The notes: generated from the sequence alone by a model not told the origin. 64,000 nt of DNA from JACPNO01 sp963825405 (GCA_963825405.1 CAWGTB010000003.1:558001-622000), one strand, 5' to 3'. Positions 55,966 through 64,000 are shown, counted from the first letter of the stretch. Program-made: numbers and translations.

Positions 55966-57633
55966 CTGATGTCACTCCTTTGAAGGCTGGATTCCAGTTC
56001 GCCAACCCATTGCGGGGTTTGAGCGTCGGGCTGCTGGTGGTCCCTTGCATTCTGTTGTTGGCCGGAGCCGCTATCCGATCCGCCCTGCTGCTGGCGGGAG
56101 GATTGATCCTGCGAAGACTGCCGGCCCTGATCCTGCGAAGTCGAAGAGCTGTCGGCCGGCTGCCACGTTTCGGCTTTGTAGCCGCTGTGCTCCAGGCGGC
56201 CCACCAGGTCGGATAGGCCGTCGCGCAGCCCGCGGGTCAGGCCGGTATCGGGCGTGCGGACGGAAACGCGCAGCTCCCCAGCTCTTTCGCTCAGGCGAAC
56301 TTGCACGCTCCCCTGATCTTTGTCCGACAGGCGCAGCGAGATATCTTTCACGCTTTCGCCGTTGCGCGCGGGTGTGTCTTGCGGCGGCTCGAGAAATTCC
56401 GGCGCGGGACTGTCGGCAGCCGCTTTTCCTGCACCGGCAGTACGCGCATCTGAAGTTGTGGTGGAGGATGAAGCGGCCATCGTCGGCAATGCGGATTGCG
56501 GGGTTGCTGCTTCGGCCGCGACTCGTGCTCCCGCGATCGCAACGCCGGCGCTGGCGCTCTCGGCCTGCGGACTGGCGGTTTGGCGCGGCAGCTGGTCCCG
56601 GGGCGAGTTGGTTATCGGCCAGAACTTGAGACGGCGGCAGCGAACTTGCATCGCTCGACGCATCGGTTGGTGCGCTCTCCGGCGTGGCAGCCGGGTTGGA
56701 TGAGGCTTGATCACGCGATCCGGAAAATCCTTTGCCGCCCGCAGTCTCGAATCGAGACGCGGCGATGGCGCTGCTGGCATCGTTGAAGTTGATCGGGGCT
56801 TTCGCGCCCGCTTGCTGGGCGATGCGCGCCGCGAATGCCAACTCGCCGCTTTCGGCGGGCTTCTGGTTCAGAGTCTGGCTCAACCCGGTCCGCGCAGCCG
56901 GAATAGCTTCTTTCTTAATGTCAATGCGGGGATCGGAAGGAGCCGCGAGTTCTTCTGGTCCTGCAGCCGGGGTAAGCACGGCCTTATTGGCTTGGGCGTT
57001 GTTGGTGCGAGCTAGAGCAGCAGAGACCAGTCCGGCAGCGGGATTCGTCGAGGCGGCCGCAGCGGCAACATCAGCGCTCTTCCCATTGGTAACCGCGGCT
57101 GCCGAGGTTCCGGGGAGCGGCTGCGCTAACGGCATCTGGGGCGGCATCTGAGACGGTAACTGGAAGCCTTGCGACGTATCCGGCGCTGCCGGGGCGTTCG
57201 CGTTGGGCGAATTCGCCGCCACAGGCGCAGGCGCGTTTTGAGGGAGGATGTCACCTAAGATTGCCATGAACTGCGACGGCTGGTTATCATCCGCCGGCTT
57301 GGTGGATGGATCGTTCGGCTGCGTCTGGCTATCGGCTCGCTGGGTCTCATTCGCTGCTTTGCGGGCGGCGCGCCGGTTCTGCTCGCGGTGCGGTTGCGTT
57401 TGCGGCTGAGATGGCGTGCGCGCAGCATCTTTCTGATCAGCGGCAGGCCGCGGCCGGCTATTATGCCCTGTCGTGTTATCGTGCGGCGAATGCGAAGCAG
57501 GATCCTGGGGCTGGCTGGGATGGTTCTGAATCCGCGATGGATCGGGGGCAGTCTGCGGAGCGATGCTTGGAGGCGGCGTGACTTGGCTGGTGTCCCAGAC
57601 GGTGGCAGCCAGGAAGGAACTGGAGATAAGCAC
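55941..57633 (-). pseudogene. fliK: flagellar hook-length control protein FliK, one frameshift
   Basis: About 563 residues when restored. The first part (57633 to about 56600) is Pro/Ala/Gln-rich and disordered, as in FliK. The second part, in another frame, has the C-terminal core VKDISLRLSDKDQGSVQVRLSERAGELRVSVRTPDTGLTRGLRDGLSDLVGRLEHSGYKAE. The break lies in CCCCGGGA near 56596-56604; removing one G in the reverse strand joins them. The GTG start at 57633 falls at the predicted sigma54 start site. FliK measures hook length and triggers the FlhB switch; first gene of the long (-) operon. Confidence 0.8.
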
Positions 57634-57644
57634 GCCCGCTAAGG

Positions 57645-57660
57645 TGCAAGTAAAGCTCCA
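57645..57660 (-). promoter_or_regulatory. sigma54 promoter of the fliK-flgD-flgE-...-fliN operon
   Basis: On the minus strand TGGAGCTTTACTTGCA (57660 to 57645): GG at 57659-57658, GC at 57647-57646, exactly 10 nt apart, with a full TTGCA -12. The predicted start is about 57634, adjoining the GTG at 57633. It is divergent from the flgF promoter. Confidence 0.7.
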
Positions 57661-57822
57661 GCGGGATTCCCTAGATTTTCAGCGATTTACACTGAGGGAC
57701 AGTGTCAAGATCGTGACTTTTGCCGCCAAATGGCAAAATCCTGACGGCTTGCCAGAGTCCACCTGATCCACTCATCGGCCCAAGCTGATTGATTTTGTAG
57801 GATATTTTCTCGCCGGCGGCTT

Positions 57823-57838
57823 CGGACTTCCACTTGCA
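57823..57838 (+). promoter_or_regulatory. sigma54 promoter of flgF operon
   Basis: CGGACTTCCACTTGCA: GG at 57824-57825 and GC at 57836-57837, 10 nt between, good TTGCA -12 and a weaker -24. The predicted start near 57849 gives a 28-nt leader before the flgF ATG. The 57634-57876 interval holds nothing else that I can see besides these two promoters. Confidence 0.6.
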
Positions 57839-57876
57839 CCGCATCCTTCCCGGAAACAGAACCGCGGAACTGAACT

Positions 57877-58620
57877 ATGGACGCACTCACTATCTCAGCG
57901 GCAAGCGGCTTACGCTCGCGAATGGAAACTCTCGACATGCTGGCCAACAACCTGGCCAACGCGTCGACCAATGGTTTCAAAACCGATCGCGAATTTTACA
58001 GTACCTATGTTTCCGCCGAAGCGTCCGCCGCGAGCGCCGATGGTTCCCAGCCGACCACGGTCCCGGTAGTCGAAAAACAATTTACCGATTTCACCCAGGG
58101 CCTGCTCACCGCCACCGGCAATCCCCTGGATCTGGCGATTTCCGGCAACGGATTCTTCACCACCAAAGGTCCCTCCGGCCCGCTCTACACGCGCAACGGC
58201 AACTTCCGGCTTTCGGCCACGGGCGCGTTGATTACCGCGGAAGGCTATCCGCTGCAGACCCAGGACGGCAAGACGATTCAATCCCAATCGGGGAGTCCGT
58301 TTGAAGTGACGGCCGACGGCGAGGTGCGCCAGGACGGCCAAAGCCTGGGAAAACTGGACATCGCGGATTTTACGGACAAGAACGCGGTCATCAAGCAGGG
58401 CAACAACTATTTCCGCCTCGAGGATTCCAACGTCAAGCCCGTTGCCGCCACCGCCGTGCAAGTGCAGCAGGGAAAAATCGAGAGCTCCAACGTTTCCTCC
58501 GCGCATGGCGCAGTACGACTGGTGAGCGTGATGCGCCAGTTTGAAATGCTGCAGAAAGCCATTTCCATGAGCGTGGAGATGAACAAACACGCCATCGAGG
58601 AAGTCGCGCGCGTTGGTTAA
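57877..58620 (+). CDS. flgF: flagellar basal-body rod protein FlgF
   Basis: 247 residues. N-terminal ISAASGLRSRMETLDMLANNLANASTNGFKTDREFY, central DLAISGNGFFTTKGPSGPLYTRNGNFRLSATGALI, C-terminal RLVSVMRQFEMLQKAISMSVEMNKHAIEEVARVG. Length and divergent C-terminus separate it from FlgG. First gene of flgFGAHIJ. Confidence 0.92.
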   Translation: MDALTISAASGLRSRMETLDMLANNLANASTNGFKTDREFYSTYVSAEASAASADGSQPTTVPVVEKQFTDFTQGLLTATGNPLDLAISGNGFFTTKGPSGPLYTRNGNFRLSATGALITAEGYPLQTQDGKTIQSQSGSPFEVTADGEVRQDGQSLGKLDIADFTDKNAVIKQGNNYFRLEDSNVKPVAATAVQVQQGKIESSNVSSAHGAVRLVSVMRQFEMLQKAISMSVEMNKHAIEEVARVG

Positions 58621-58665
58621 TAGCCGTCAAAGATAGAAAAAGATGCATCAATCCCGGGAGGCAAA

Positions 58666-59458
58666 ATGATTCGAGCTTTGTATAGCGCCGCCAGCGGTAT
58701 GACCGCCCAACAGATCAACGTCGACAACATCGCCAACAACCTGGCGAACGCTAACACCACCGGCTACAAAGTCCGGCGGGCGCAGTTCCAGGACCTTCTC
58801 TACCAAAGTCTGGTTCAGCCCGGAGCGGCGGCCGGGCAGCAGACCGTGGTGCCGACCGGATTGCAATTGGGCCTCGGGACGCGCGCGTCATCGAACGAAA
58901 TCATTTTCACGCAAGGCGATTTCTCTCAAACCAACAACCCGCTCGACGTCGTGATCCAGGGCAACGGATTCTTCCAGATTCGGCAGGCCAGCGGCGACCT
59001 GGCTTACACCCGCGGCGGCTCGTTTCATCTCGACCGCGACGGCAATATCGTGACGTCCGACGGCGATCCGCATCGATCCGCAGATCACCATTCCGCCCAA
59101 TGGACAAGGCGTCACCATCGCCCCCGACGGCACCGTCAGCTACACGCTGCCGAGCCAGAGCGCGGCCCAGAAAGCCGGCCAAATCCAGCTCGCCCTGTTT
59201 CAAAACCCGGCAGGTCTGAACAGCATCGGCCGCAATCTCTACCATCCGACCGACGCTTCGGGCGATGCCATCATCGGCCCTCCCGGCAGTCAGGAAGGCA
59301 TGGGCACGCTGATGCAGGGCTACACCGAACAATCCAACGTCAGCGTGGTCGACGAATTCATCAACCTGATCGTGGCGCAGCGCGGCTACGAAGCCAATTC
59401 GAAAGTGGTGAAAGCCGCCGACGACATGTATCAGCAGATCAATAATCTCACCCGATGA
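58666..59458 (+). CDS. flgG: flagellar distal rod protein FlgG (one apparent frameshift)
   Basis: About 263 residues when restored. N-terminal LYSAASGMTAQQINVDNIANNLANANTTGYKVRRAQFQDLLYQ and VVIQGNGFFQIRQASGDLAYTRGGSFHLDRDGNIVTSDG. At 59066-59071 GATCCGCATCGATCC appears to hold one extra C; without it the frame continues RIDPQITIPPNGQGVTIAPDGTVSYTLP and ends VSVVDEFINLIVAQRGYEANSKVVKAADDMYQQINNL at TGA 59458, overlapping flgA (ATGA). As sequenced the gene runs into an unrelated frame. FlgG is needed for the rod, so an error or loss of motility must be considered. Confidence 0.9.
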
Positions 59459-60384
59459 CGCCCCTGGTGACTTTGCTGATCGCGCTTTTCGCCGACGCGG
59501 CGACGGTTCCCGCTGTCCCGGTTACCGCATGCACCACCGTGGCTGGGGAGCGCATTACCGCTGGCGATCTGGCGCGGACGCTGCCCGCCTTTACGTCGGT
59601 AGCGCCGGACACGCCCATCGGCTATTCCCCGGTACCCGGCGCTCGCCGTCTCTATCGCATCGTGGAATTGGAACGGCTGGCAGCGCGTTACCGCGTGACA
59701 TTGGAGCCGGCCAGGGAAATCTGCTTTGAGCGCGTGATGGAAATGCTCACGCCGGAACGAGTGGCCGATGCCATGAAGCATGGCCTCGGTGACCTCGAAG
59801 CGCGCATCGAAGTGGTGGAGATGAGCCGCTATCCGGTGCCGCCCGGAGAGATTCACTTTACCCGCGCTACCTTGCCGATAGGCGCCGACACTCCCGTAAT
59901 CTGGCGAGGCTTTGTACGCTATGGCGGCGAGCGGCGGTTTGCCATCTGGGCGCGTGTCCGGATTCAAGTACGTTCGAAGAGAATTATCGCCACTGAAAAT
60001 GTGGCCGCCGGCAGCCGCATCGACGCCAGGCAGGTTCGCGTCGAAGAGCGCGACGCTTTCCCGTCTGTGCAGCCCGAGAATATATCGCTGGACGGGATTA
60101 CGGGCAAAATCTCGCGCCGGGCCATTCCAGCCGGCAGCGCCGTCTCCGCCAGCCTGCTTGAAGAACCTAAAGATGTCGAGCGCGGCGAGATGGTGCAAGT
60201 CGAAGTGCACAGTGGAGCGGCGCGTCTCAAACTGGAAGGCCGCGCCCAGACCGCCGGACGCATGGGCGAAGCTGTTCGCATCCGAAATTTGAGCACCGGC
60301 AAAAGCTTTTCTGCCAACGTTTCGGCAAAAGGACGCGTCGTGCTCAGCGCCGCCACTGCCCCGGCGGCAAAGGACGGAAACTAA
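59455..60384 (+). CDS. flgA: P-ring assembly chaperone FlgA
   Basis: 309 residues with a signal peptide. The C-terminal SAF domain (RIIATENVAAGSRIDARQVRVEERDAFPS, ISRRAIPAGSAVSASLLEEPKDVERGEMVQVEVHSGAARLKLEGRAQTAGRMGEAVRIRNLSTGKSFSANVSAKGRV) is standard FlgA. It helps FlgI polymerise around the rod in the periplasm. ATG overlaps the flgG stop; its stop overlaps the flgH start by 1 nt. Confidence 0.92.
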   Translation: MTPLVTLLIALFADAATVPAVPVTACTTVAGERITAGDLARTLPAFTSVAPDTPIGYSPVPGARRLYRIVELERLAARYRVTLEPAREICFERVMEMLTPERVADAMKHGLGDLEARIEVVEMSRYPVPPGEIHFTRATLPIGADTPVIWRGFVRYGGERRFAIWARVRIQVRSKRIIATENVAAGSRIDARQVRVEERDAFPSVQPENISLDGITGKISRRAIPAGSAVSASLLEEPKDVERGEMVQVEVHSGAARLKLEGRAQTAGRMGEAVRIRNLSTGKSFSANVSAKGRVVLSAATAPAAKDGN

Positions 60385-61112
60385 TGGCATTCTCTCGTTC
60401 GGTGAGCCACATACTGACCCTGCTTTTGCTGGCTCTCATGGCATTCCCGTGTCTGGCCAAGTCCAAGAACGACAAGAAAAACAAGCCGCCTGAGCTTTCG
60501 CCGTTGGATAAGTACATTCAGGAAGCCATGCGAGGTTCCGCCGCGACGGCTGTTCCGGTGTCGTCGCCCGGCTCCATCTGGACCACGACCGCGCGTCTCA
60601 CCGATCTTGGCCGCGATTTACGCTCCACGCAAGTGGACGATCTGGTGACGGTCCTGGTCGCCGAGCATGCATCCGCCGCGTCTACGGGCGTCACCAAGAC
60701 TCAGCGCCAGTCGACCACTACCAACTCTATTGCCGCCCTCGCAGGCATCACCAAAGCCACCGGCCCCTGGTCCAACCTGGCCAACGTGAGCGGGAACACC
60801 CAACTGGATGGACAAGGGCAGACTTCGCGCCAGACCGATCTAACAACCACTGTGACGGCGCGAGTAACGCATGTCCTGCCGAACGGATACCTGGTGGTCG
60901 AAGGGTCGAAGGACGTACAGATCAATTCAGAGAAGCAAAATGTGATCGTGCGGGGCGTCGTTCGTCCCATAGACCTGTCGCCGGGAAATATCGTGTCGTC
61001 CACCAGCCTGGCGCAGCTCGAAGTGCGCATCAATGGTAAAGGCGTGGTGAACGATGCCGTGCGCCGGCCCAACATTCTCTATCGTCTTTTGCTTGGGTTG
61101 ATGCCTTTCTAA
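60384..61112 (+). CDS. flgH: flagellar L-ring protein FlgH
   Basis: 242 residues. SIWTTTARLTDLGRDLRSTQVDDLVTVLVAEHASAASTGVTKTQRQS, TVTARVTHVLPNGYLVVEGSKDVQINSEKQNVIVRGVVRPIDLSPGNIVSSTSLAQLEVRINGKG are FlgH motifs. The signal peptide has a Cys in MAFPCLAKS but not a standard lipobox. It forms the outer-membrane ring, so the cell has an LPS-type outer membrane. Confidence 0.93.
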   Translation: MAFSRSVSHILTLLLLALMAFPCLAKSKNDKKNKPPELSPLDKYIQEAMRGSAATAVPVSSPGSIWTTTARLTDLGRDLRSTQVDDLVTVLVAEHASAASTGVTKTQRQSTTTNSIAALAGITKATGPWSNLANVSGNTQLDGQGQTSRQTDLTTTVTARVTHVLPNGYLVVEGSKDVQINSEKQNVIVRGVVRPIDLSPGNIVSSTSLAQLEVRINGKGVVNDAVRRPNILYRLLLGLMPF

Positions 61113-61120
61113 AGAAAACC

Positions 61121-62227
61121 ATGAACAGGTGCAGTGCATTAGGAATTCTGCTGACGGTTTCACTGGGACCATTTCCCGCGCCGGCCGCGACACGCCTGAA
61201 AGAACTGGTGGCGTTGGAAGGCATGCGCGACAACCAACTGGTGGGCTATGGCCTGGTGGTTGGTCTCGCCGGCACCGGCGATCGCAAGCAGACTATTTTC
61301 TCCGCTCAAACCCTTACCAACATGCTGCAGCGCATGGGAGTATCGATCGACCCCACCGCCATTACGGTCAAAAACACCGCCGCGGTGATGATCACCGGCA
61401 CGCTGCCGCCTTTCGCGCAGCCAGGCTCGCGCATCGACGTCACCGCCGCTGCTATCGGCGACGCCCAGAATCTGCAAGGCGGCCTGCTGGTGCTTACCAG
61501 TCTGCGCGGGGCGGATGGCCAGGTTTACGCGATTGCGCAGGGACCAGTGGTTACCGGAGGCTTCGTGGCCGGGCGCGGCGGGAATAACCAGACCGTGAAT
61601 CATCCCACCGTGGGCCGTGTGCCGGCGGGCGGGATTGTCGAACGCCAGCCGCCATCGGTCGCACCCAACGGGAAAATCCGCCTGCAACTGCGCGATGCCG
61701 ACTTCACCACTTCAGCCCGCATTGCCGAAGCCGTGAATCGCAAGTTCACCCCCAGCGGCGCGCCTTTGGCCCATGCCGAGAATTCCGCGCTGGTCAGCGT
61801 TGCCATCCCCGTTGAGTATGCCGCGCGCTCGATTGAGTTTATTTCCGAGCTGGAAAAGGTCACCGTCGATGCCGACCGGCCGGCGCGCGTGGTCATCAAT
61901 GAACGCACCGGAACCATCGTGATGGGCGGCGAAGTGCATGTCTCGCCGGTGGCCATCATGCACGGCAATCTCAACATCCAGATTCAGACCACGTTTCAGG
62001 TGTCTCAGCCCAACCCTCTCGCGACGGGAACCACGCAGGTGGTGCCGCAAGTCGCCGTGGGCGCTAAGGAAGAGAAATCGCGCAATCTGGTGCTCAACCA
62101 GGGCGCGACGATCGAAGAACTGGTGCGCGCGCTGGCATCGATTGGCTCGACACCGCGCGACATCATCGCCATTTTGCAAAACCTGCGGGCCGCCGGCGCC
62201 CTCGAAGCCCAACTGGAAGTCATTTAA
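61121..62227 (+). CDS. flgI: flagellar P-ring protein FlgI
   Basis: 368 residues with a signal peptide ending PAPAA. RLKELVALEGMRDNQLVGYGLVVGLAGTGD, TNMLQRMGVSIDPTAITVKNTAAVMITGTLPPFAQPGSRIDVTAAAIGDA and the C-terminal ATIEELVRALASIGSTPRDIIAILQNLRAAGALEAQLEVI are very typical. It surrounds the rod at the peptidoglycan layer. 8 nt after flgH, 2 nt before flgJ. Confidence 0.97.
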   Translation: MNRCSALGILLTVSLGPFPAPAATRLKELVALEGMRDNQLVGYGLVVGLAGTGDRKQTIFSAQTLTNMLQRMGVSIDPTAITVKNTAAVMITGTLPPFAQPGSRIDVTAAAIGDAQNLQGGLLVLTSLRGADGQVYAIAQGPVVTGGFVAGRGGNNQTVNHPTVGRVPAGGIVERQPPSVAPNGKIRLQLRDADFTTSARIAEAVNRKFTPSGAPLAHAENSALVSVAIPVEYAARSIEFISELEKVTVDADRPARVVINERTGTIVMGGEVHVSPVAIMHGNLNIQIQTTFQVSQPNPLATGTTQVVPQVAVGAKEEKSRNLVLNQGATIEELVRALASIGSTPRDIIAILQNLRAAGALEAQLEVI

Positions 62228-62229
62228 TT

Positions 62230-62556
62230 ATGTCAGGCATTGAAAATCTTCCGCCCACTGGCGCGCCTGTTCCCGAGGCGGCTGCTGGGCGGGCCAAGAT
62301 CGAGAAGGCCGCCACGCAGTTTGAATCGTTGATGATCGGGCAAATCATGAAGTCCATGCACGAAGCCGGCTCTTCCGGCTGGCTGGGCGGAGGTGATGAC
62401 CAGGCTGGCGAAGCAGCCATGGAAATGGCCGAAGACCAATTTGCCCAGGCACTGGCGTCGCGCGGCGGACTGGGCTTGGCCAAACTGATCATGCAGGGCC
62501 TTTCGGCAAAATCCGCGGATTCGCCAGAACCGCAAGCCCCGCTTCAAAAACCTTAG
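62230..62556 (+). CDS. flgJ: FlgJ-like rod-binding protein (rod-cap domain only)
   Basis: 108 residues. KIEKAATQFESLMIGQIMKSMHEAGSSGWLGGGDDQAGEAAMEMAEDQFAQALASRGGLGLAKLI is the Rod-binding domain of FlgJ. The muramidase domain of enteric FlgJ is absent, as in many phyla, so another lytic enzyme must open the wall. Last gene of flgFGAHIJ. Confidence 0.93.
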   Translation: MSGIENLPPTGAPVPEAAAGRAKIEKAATQFESLMIGQIMKSMHEAGSSGWLGGGDDQAGEAAMEMAEDQFAQALASRGGLGLAKLIMQGLSAKSADSPEPQAPLQKP

Positions 62557-62581
62557 AAAATTACCCTTTCCGGGGCGATAA
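62555..62581 (+). promoter_or_regulatory. candidate sigma28-type promoter of flgM
   Basis: GGCGATAA (62574-62581) has seven of eight bases of the sigma28 -10; 15 nt upstream is AGAA (62555-62558), like the GGAA of the fliC and flbD promoters. The predicted start near 62588 leaves a 23-nt leader before flgM. Confidence 0.45.
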
Positions 62582-62610
62582 GCATTTAGATAACAGCTAA
62601 AGGCGCCTTT

Positions 62611-62865
62611 ATGCGGATCCAGCCATCGGACAAAAGCCTCGGAGTCGAACCAGCCTCACCGGCTCAGCCGGATACGGCTGCTTCCCGATCCAAGTCCACC
62701 GGCGCGGACCGCGTGGAACTTTCCAACCTCTCGCAGGCCGCCACGGGGCCTGCTCCGCAGCGCCTGGAAGCCATACAGGCCAGCGTCCAAGCCGGAACCT
62801 ACGAAGCCAATGCCTCCGATGTAGCCCGCAGCATTGTCGACTTCTACTTGATCCCCGTTAAGTAA
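62611..62865 (+). CDS. flgM: FlgM-family anti-sigma factor candidate (second copy)
   Basis: 84 residues. MRIQPSDKSLGVEPASPAQ then GADRVELSNLSQAA, PQRLEAIQASVQAGTYEANASDVARSIVDFYL; the D-R-V-x-L-S and R-[LI]-x-x-I-x-x-x-[IV]-x-x-G-x-Y patterns are those of FlgM. It lies behind flgFGAHIJ, separate from any sigma gene, and would be exported with late substrates to free sigma28. See the other copy at 43291. Confidence 0.85.
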   Translation: MRIQPSDKSLGVEPASPAQPDTAASRSKSTGADRVELSNLSQAATGPAPQRLEAIQASVQAGTYEANASDVARSIVDFYLIPVK

Positions 62866-62919
62866 TTTTTCAACCAGCAAGGCGCGGATAGAACTCGTAT
62901 AACCGCTTGGCGTGGCGAC

Positions 62920-63357
62920 CTAGGCTTCGGTTGCGATCCGGCTAACTGATTCGCTCAGGCGAGGCTCGTGGGAGGCTTCCAATGGCGGGTCGGGATTGAT
63001 GCGATCCCAGGCTTCAGACATGGTGGTGAGCAGGGCGTCGACTTCTTCCAGGCCTTCGCTCGACTGGCTCAAGTTGGCCGTTTGCAGCCGGCGCTGCATG
63101 TAGTCGTACAACTCCACCAGGTTGCGGGCGAGCACCGGCTCGTTTTCGTGCCGGAGCGAAAAACTCAGCTCGCGGAGGATGTCAATGCACTTGGCCACCG
63201 CTTTCGAGCGGGCGGCGATGTCACCCTCTGCCAGAAAAGTGCGGGCATTGCGGACGCTGTCGAGCGCTGTCCGGTAGAGGATACGCACCAGTTCGATGGG
63301 CTCGGCCGTCAACAGGCTGGATTCGAAATAGGCAGCGTAAGGATTGCTCGGCATCAT
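62920..63357 (-). CDS. fliS: flagellin chaperone FliS
   Basis: 145 residues. NPYAAYFESSLLTAEPIELVRILYRTALDSVRNARTFLAEGDIAARSKAVAKCIDILRELSFSL and ARNLVELYDYMQRRLQTANL are FliS features (four-helix bundle; Tyr in the N-terminal motif). It binds flagellin's C-terminus in the cytoplasm before export. A sigma28-like box at 63372-63379 lies upstream. Confidence 0.93.
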   Translation of the reverse strand: MMPSNPYAAYFESSLLTAEPIELVRILYRTALDSVRNARTFLAEGDIAARSKAVAKCIDILRELSFSLRHENEPVLARNLVELYDYMQRRLQTANLSQSSEGLEEVDALLTTMSEAWDRINPDPPLEASHEPRLSESVSRIATEA

Positions 63358-63371
63358 CGTTCCTCTACTTC

Positions 63372-63398
63372 TTATCGACCCGATTGGAGGTTTTTTGC
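63372..63398 (-). promoter_or_regulatory. candidate sigma28-type promoter of fliS
   Basis: On the minus strand GTCGATAA (63379 to 63372), seven of eight bases of the -10, with GCAA 15 nt upstream (GGCAA one base further). The predicted start near 63365 is about 8 nt before the fliS ATG. Confidence 0.45.
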
Positions 63399-63427
63399 CG
63401 GGAATGGAAAGCCGCTACTTGAGGGAA

Positions 63428-63709
63428 CTACTCGCTGCCTTTGCGAGCTTGTTCGGCGAGACGCAGCACGTACTCGGGAGGAATCTGCTCGATCACTTTT
63501 TTGGTTGTCCGGTCGACGATGCTGATTACGGGCAGCCGGGTATTGCGGTCGAGAGTGAACGAGAGCTCGTTCTGGTCGCCGAAGGTTTGGGCGGAGTTGA
63601 CGGCTCTCACGGCTTGGATCAAGTTACGGTTTTCCGCCGCCTGTTCCGGCGCGGGCGCGGCAACAGCCACCGGAGCTTGTCCCAACCCAGTTACCCCCGT
63701 GATTTGCAT
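63428..63709 (-). CDS. flaG: FlaG-family flagellar protein
   Basis: 93 residues. The C-terminal half QNELSFTLDRNTRLPVISIVDRTTKKVIEQIPPEYVLRLAEQARKG is the FlaG domain; the N-terminus is Ala/Pro-rich. FlaG affects filament length in some bacteria. It is followed 70 nt downstream by fliS. Confidence 0.92.
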   Translation of the reverse strand: MQITGVTGLGQAPVAVAAPAPEQAAENRNLIQAVRAVNSAQTFGDQNELSFTLDRNTRLPVISIVDRTTKKVIEQIPPEYVLRLAEQARKGSE

Positions 63710-63725
63710 AGCGGCAGCCCTCGTT

Positions 63726-63742
63726 GAGGGTTTGTAACCCTC
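63726..63742. repeat. perfect hairpin upstream of flaG
   Basis: GAGGGTT (63726-63732), TGT, AACCCTC (63736-63742). It lies between the receiver gene and flaG, both on the minus strand. No T-run follows on either strand, so a weak terminator or operator are both possible. Confidence 0.45.
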
Positions 63743-63829
63743 ACTAAGTCTTTTCGTCCGCCAGGAAAGAATTTTCTAACTTTTTCTTGCATTCGCCGGC
63801 TCCGTCTGCCGACAGTCACTATTTCCGTA

Positions 63830-64000
63830 CTATCGAAAGTTAGCTTTGGAGCGAATTCCGGCTTGCAGCAGGTCCCGCACGCTCTGTTTGAAGGTCACGG
63901 CATCGATGGGCTTGGAAACGTAGCCGTCAAAGCCGCTGGAGAGAATGCGTTCCCGGTCTCCGGCCATGGCGTGGGCGGTAACGGCCAGCACGCGCAGCTT
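63830..64000 (-). CDS. CheY-like response regulator receiver, C-terminal end
   Basis: 56 residues to a TAG at 63830; the gene continues beyond the window. KLRVLAVTAHAMAGDRERILSSGFDGYVSKPIDAVTFKQSVRDLL has the Thr/Ser position (VTAHA), the switch Lys (Lys30 of the visible part, SKP) and the last helix of a receiver domain, and stops soon after, so any output domain would be at the N-terminal side. The AHAMxGDxE pattern is that of receivers attached to hybrid histidine kinases, so it may be the end of one. Confidence 0.85.
   Translation of the reverse strand, partial: KLRVLAVTAHAMAGDRERILSSGFDGYVSKPIDAVTFKQSVRDLLQAGIRSKANFR

Overview
The window reads as a chromosomal segment of a Gram-negative soil bacterium of the Acidobacteriota, probably near Solibacteraceae/Bryobacterales. 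That placement is inference: it rests on a full P-ring/L-ring flagellum, PVC-type heme-binding/DUF1553/DUF1501 secreted proteins, acidobacterial-looking secreted hydrolases, and hairpin repeats built on GCAGGTC. No sequence search was possible.

Layout. 1-10.6 kb is ordinary housekeeping and transport: the C-terminal half of an MFS transporter, an orphan NMT1-type lipoprotein, a truA operon containing a dwarf orotate-phosphoribosyltransferase-like gene, a TolC-family protein, an osmoprotectant ABC transporter (ATPase-permease-binding protein), an M19 dipeptidase and a polysaccharide-deacetylase-like protein. 10.6-27.2 kb is accessory: a PVC-type dehydrogenase/HEAT/cytochrome c protein, DUF429, MOSC, a PSCyt1-DUF1549-LamG-DUF1553 protein with its DUF1501 partner, a perR-katG pair, an alpha/beta hydrolase, an NTF2-like protein and a CadC/TolB-like regulator. 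Many genes here are split by single-base frameshifts; the DUF1553/DUF1501 pair has well over a dozen.

27.4-63.8 kb is a nearly complete flagellar regulon. Units: fliC; fliD plus an unknown gene; flgBC-fliEFGHIJ (+); flbD-motAB (-); a FliA-type sigma with a FlgM-like gene, a FlgN-like gene, flgKL and fliM (-); a FleQ/FlgR-like sigma54 activator (+); fliK-flgD-flgE-fliN2-fliOPQR-flhBA-flhF-fliA-fliN-DUF2802 (-); flgFGAHIJ (+); flgM (+); fliS and flaG (-). The window ends in a CheY-like receiver.

Regulation visible in the DNA suggests a classic hierarchy. Sigma54-type -24/-12 elements precede flgB, fliK and flgF (early genes, activator encoded at 44662). Boxes resembling the sigma28 -10 (GCCGATAA and close variants) precede fliC, flbD-motAB, a small unknown gene at 39308, flgM and fliS (late genes). 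Unusual points are two FliA-type sigma factors with two FlgM-type anti-sigma candidates, an activator whose phospho-acceptor Asp is Glu, several predicted near-leaderless transcripts, flhF without an adjacent flhG, and a FlgD reduced to its scaffold domain. Single-base frameshifts in flgG and fliK, and an apparent fliI-fliJ fusion that one base would undo, raise the question of assembly error versus real decay.
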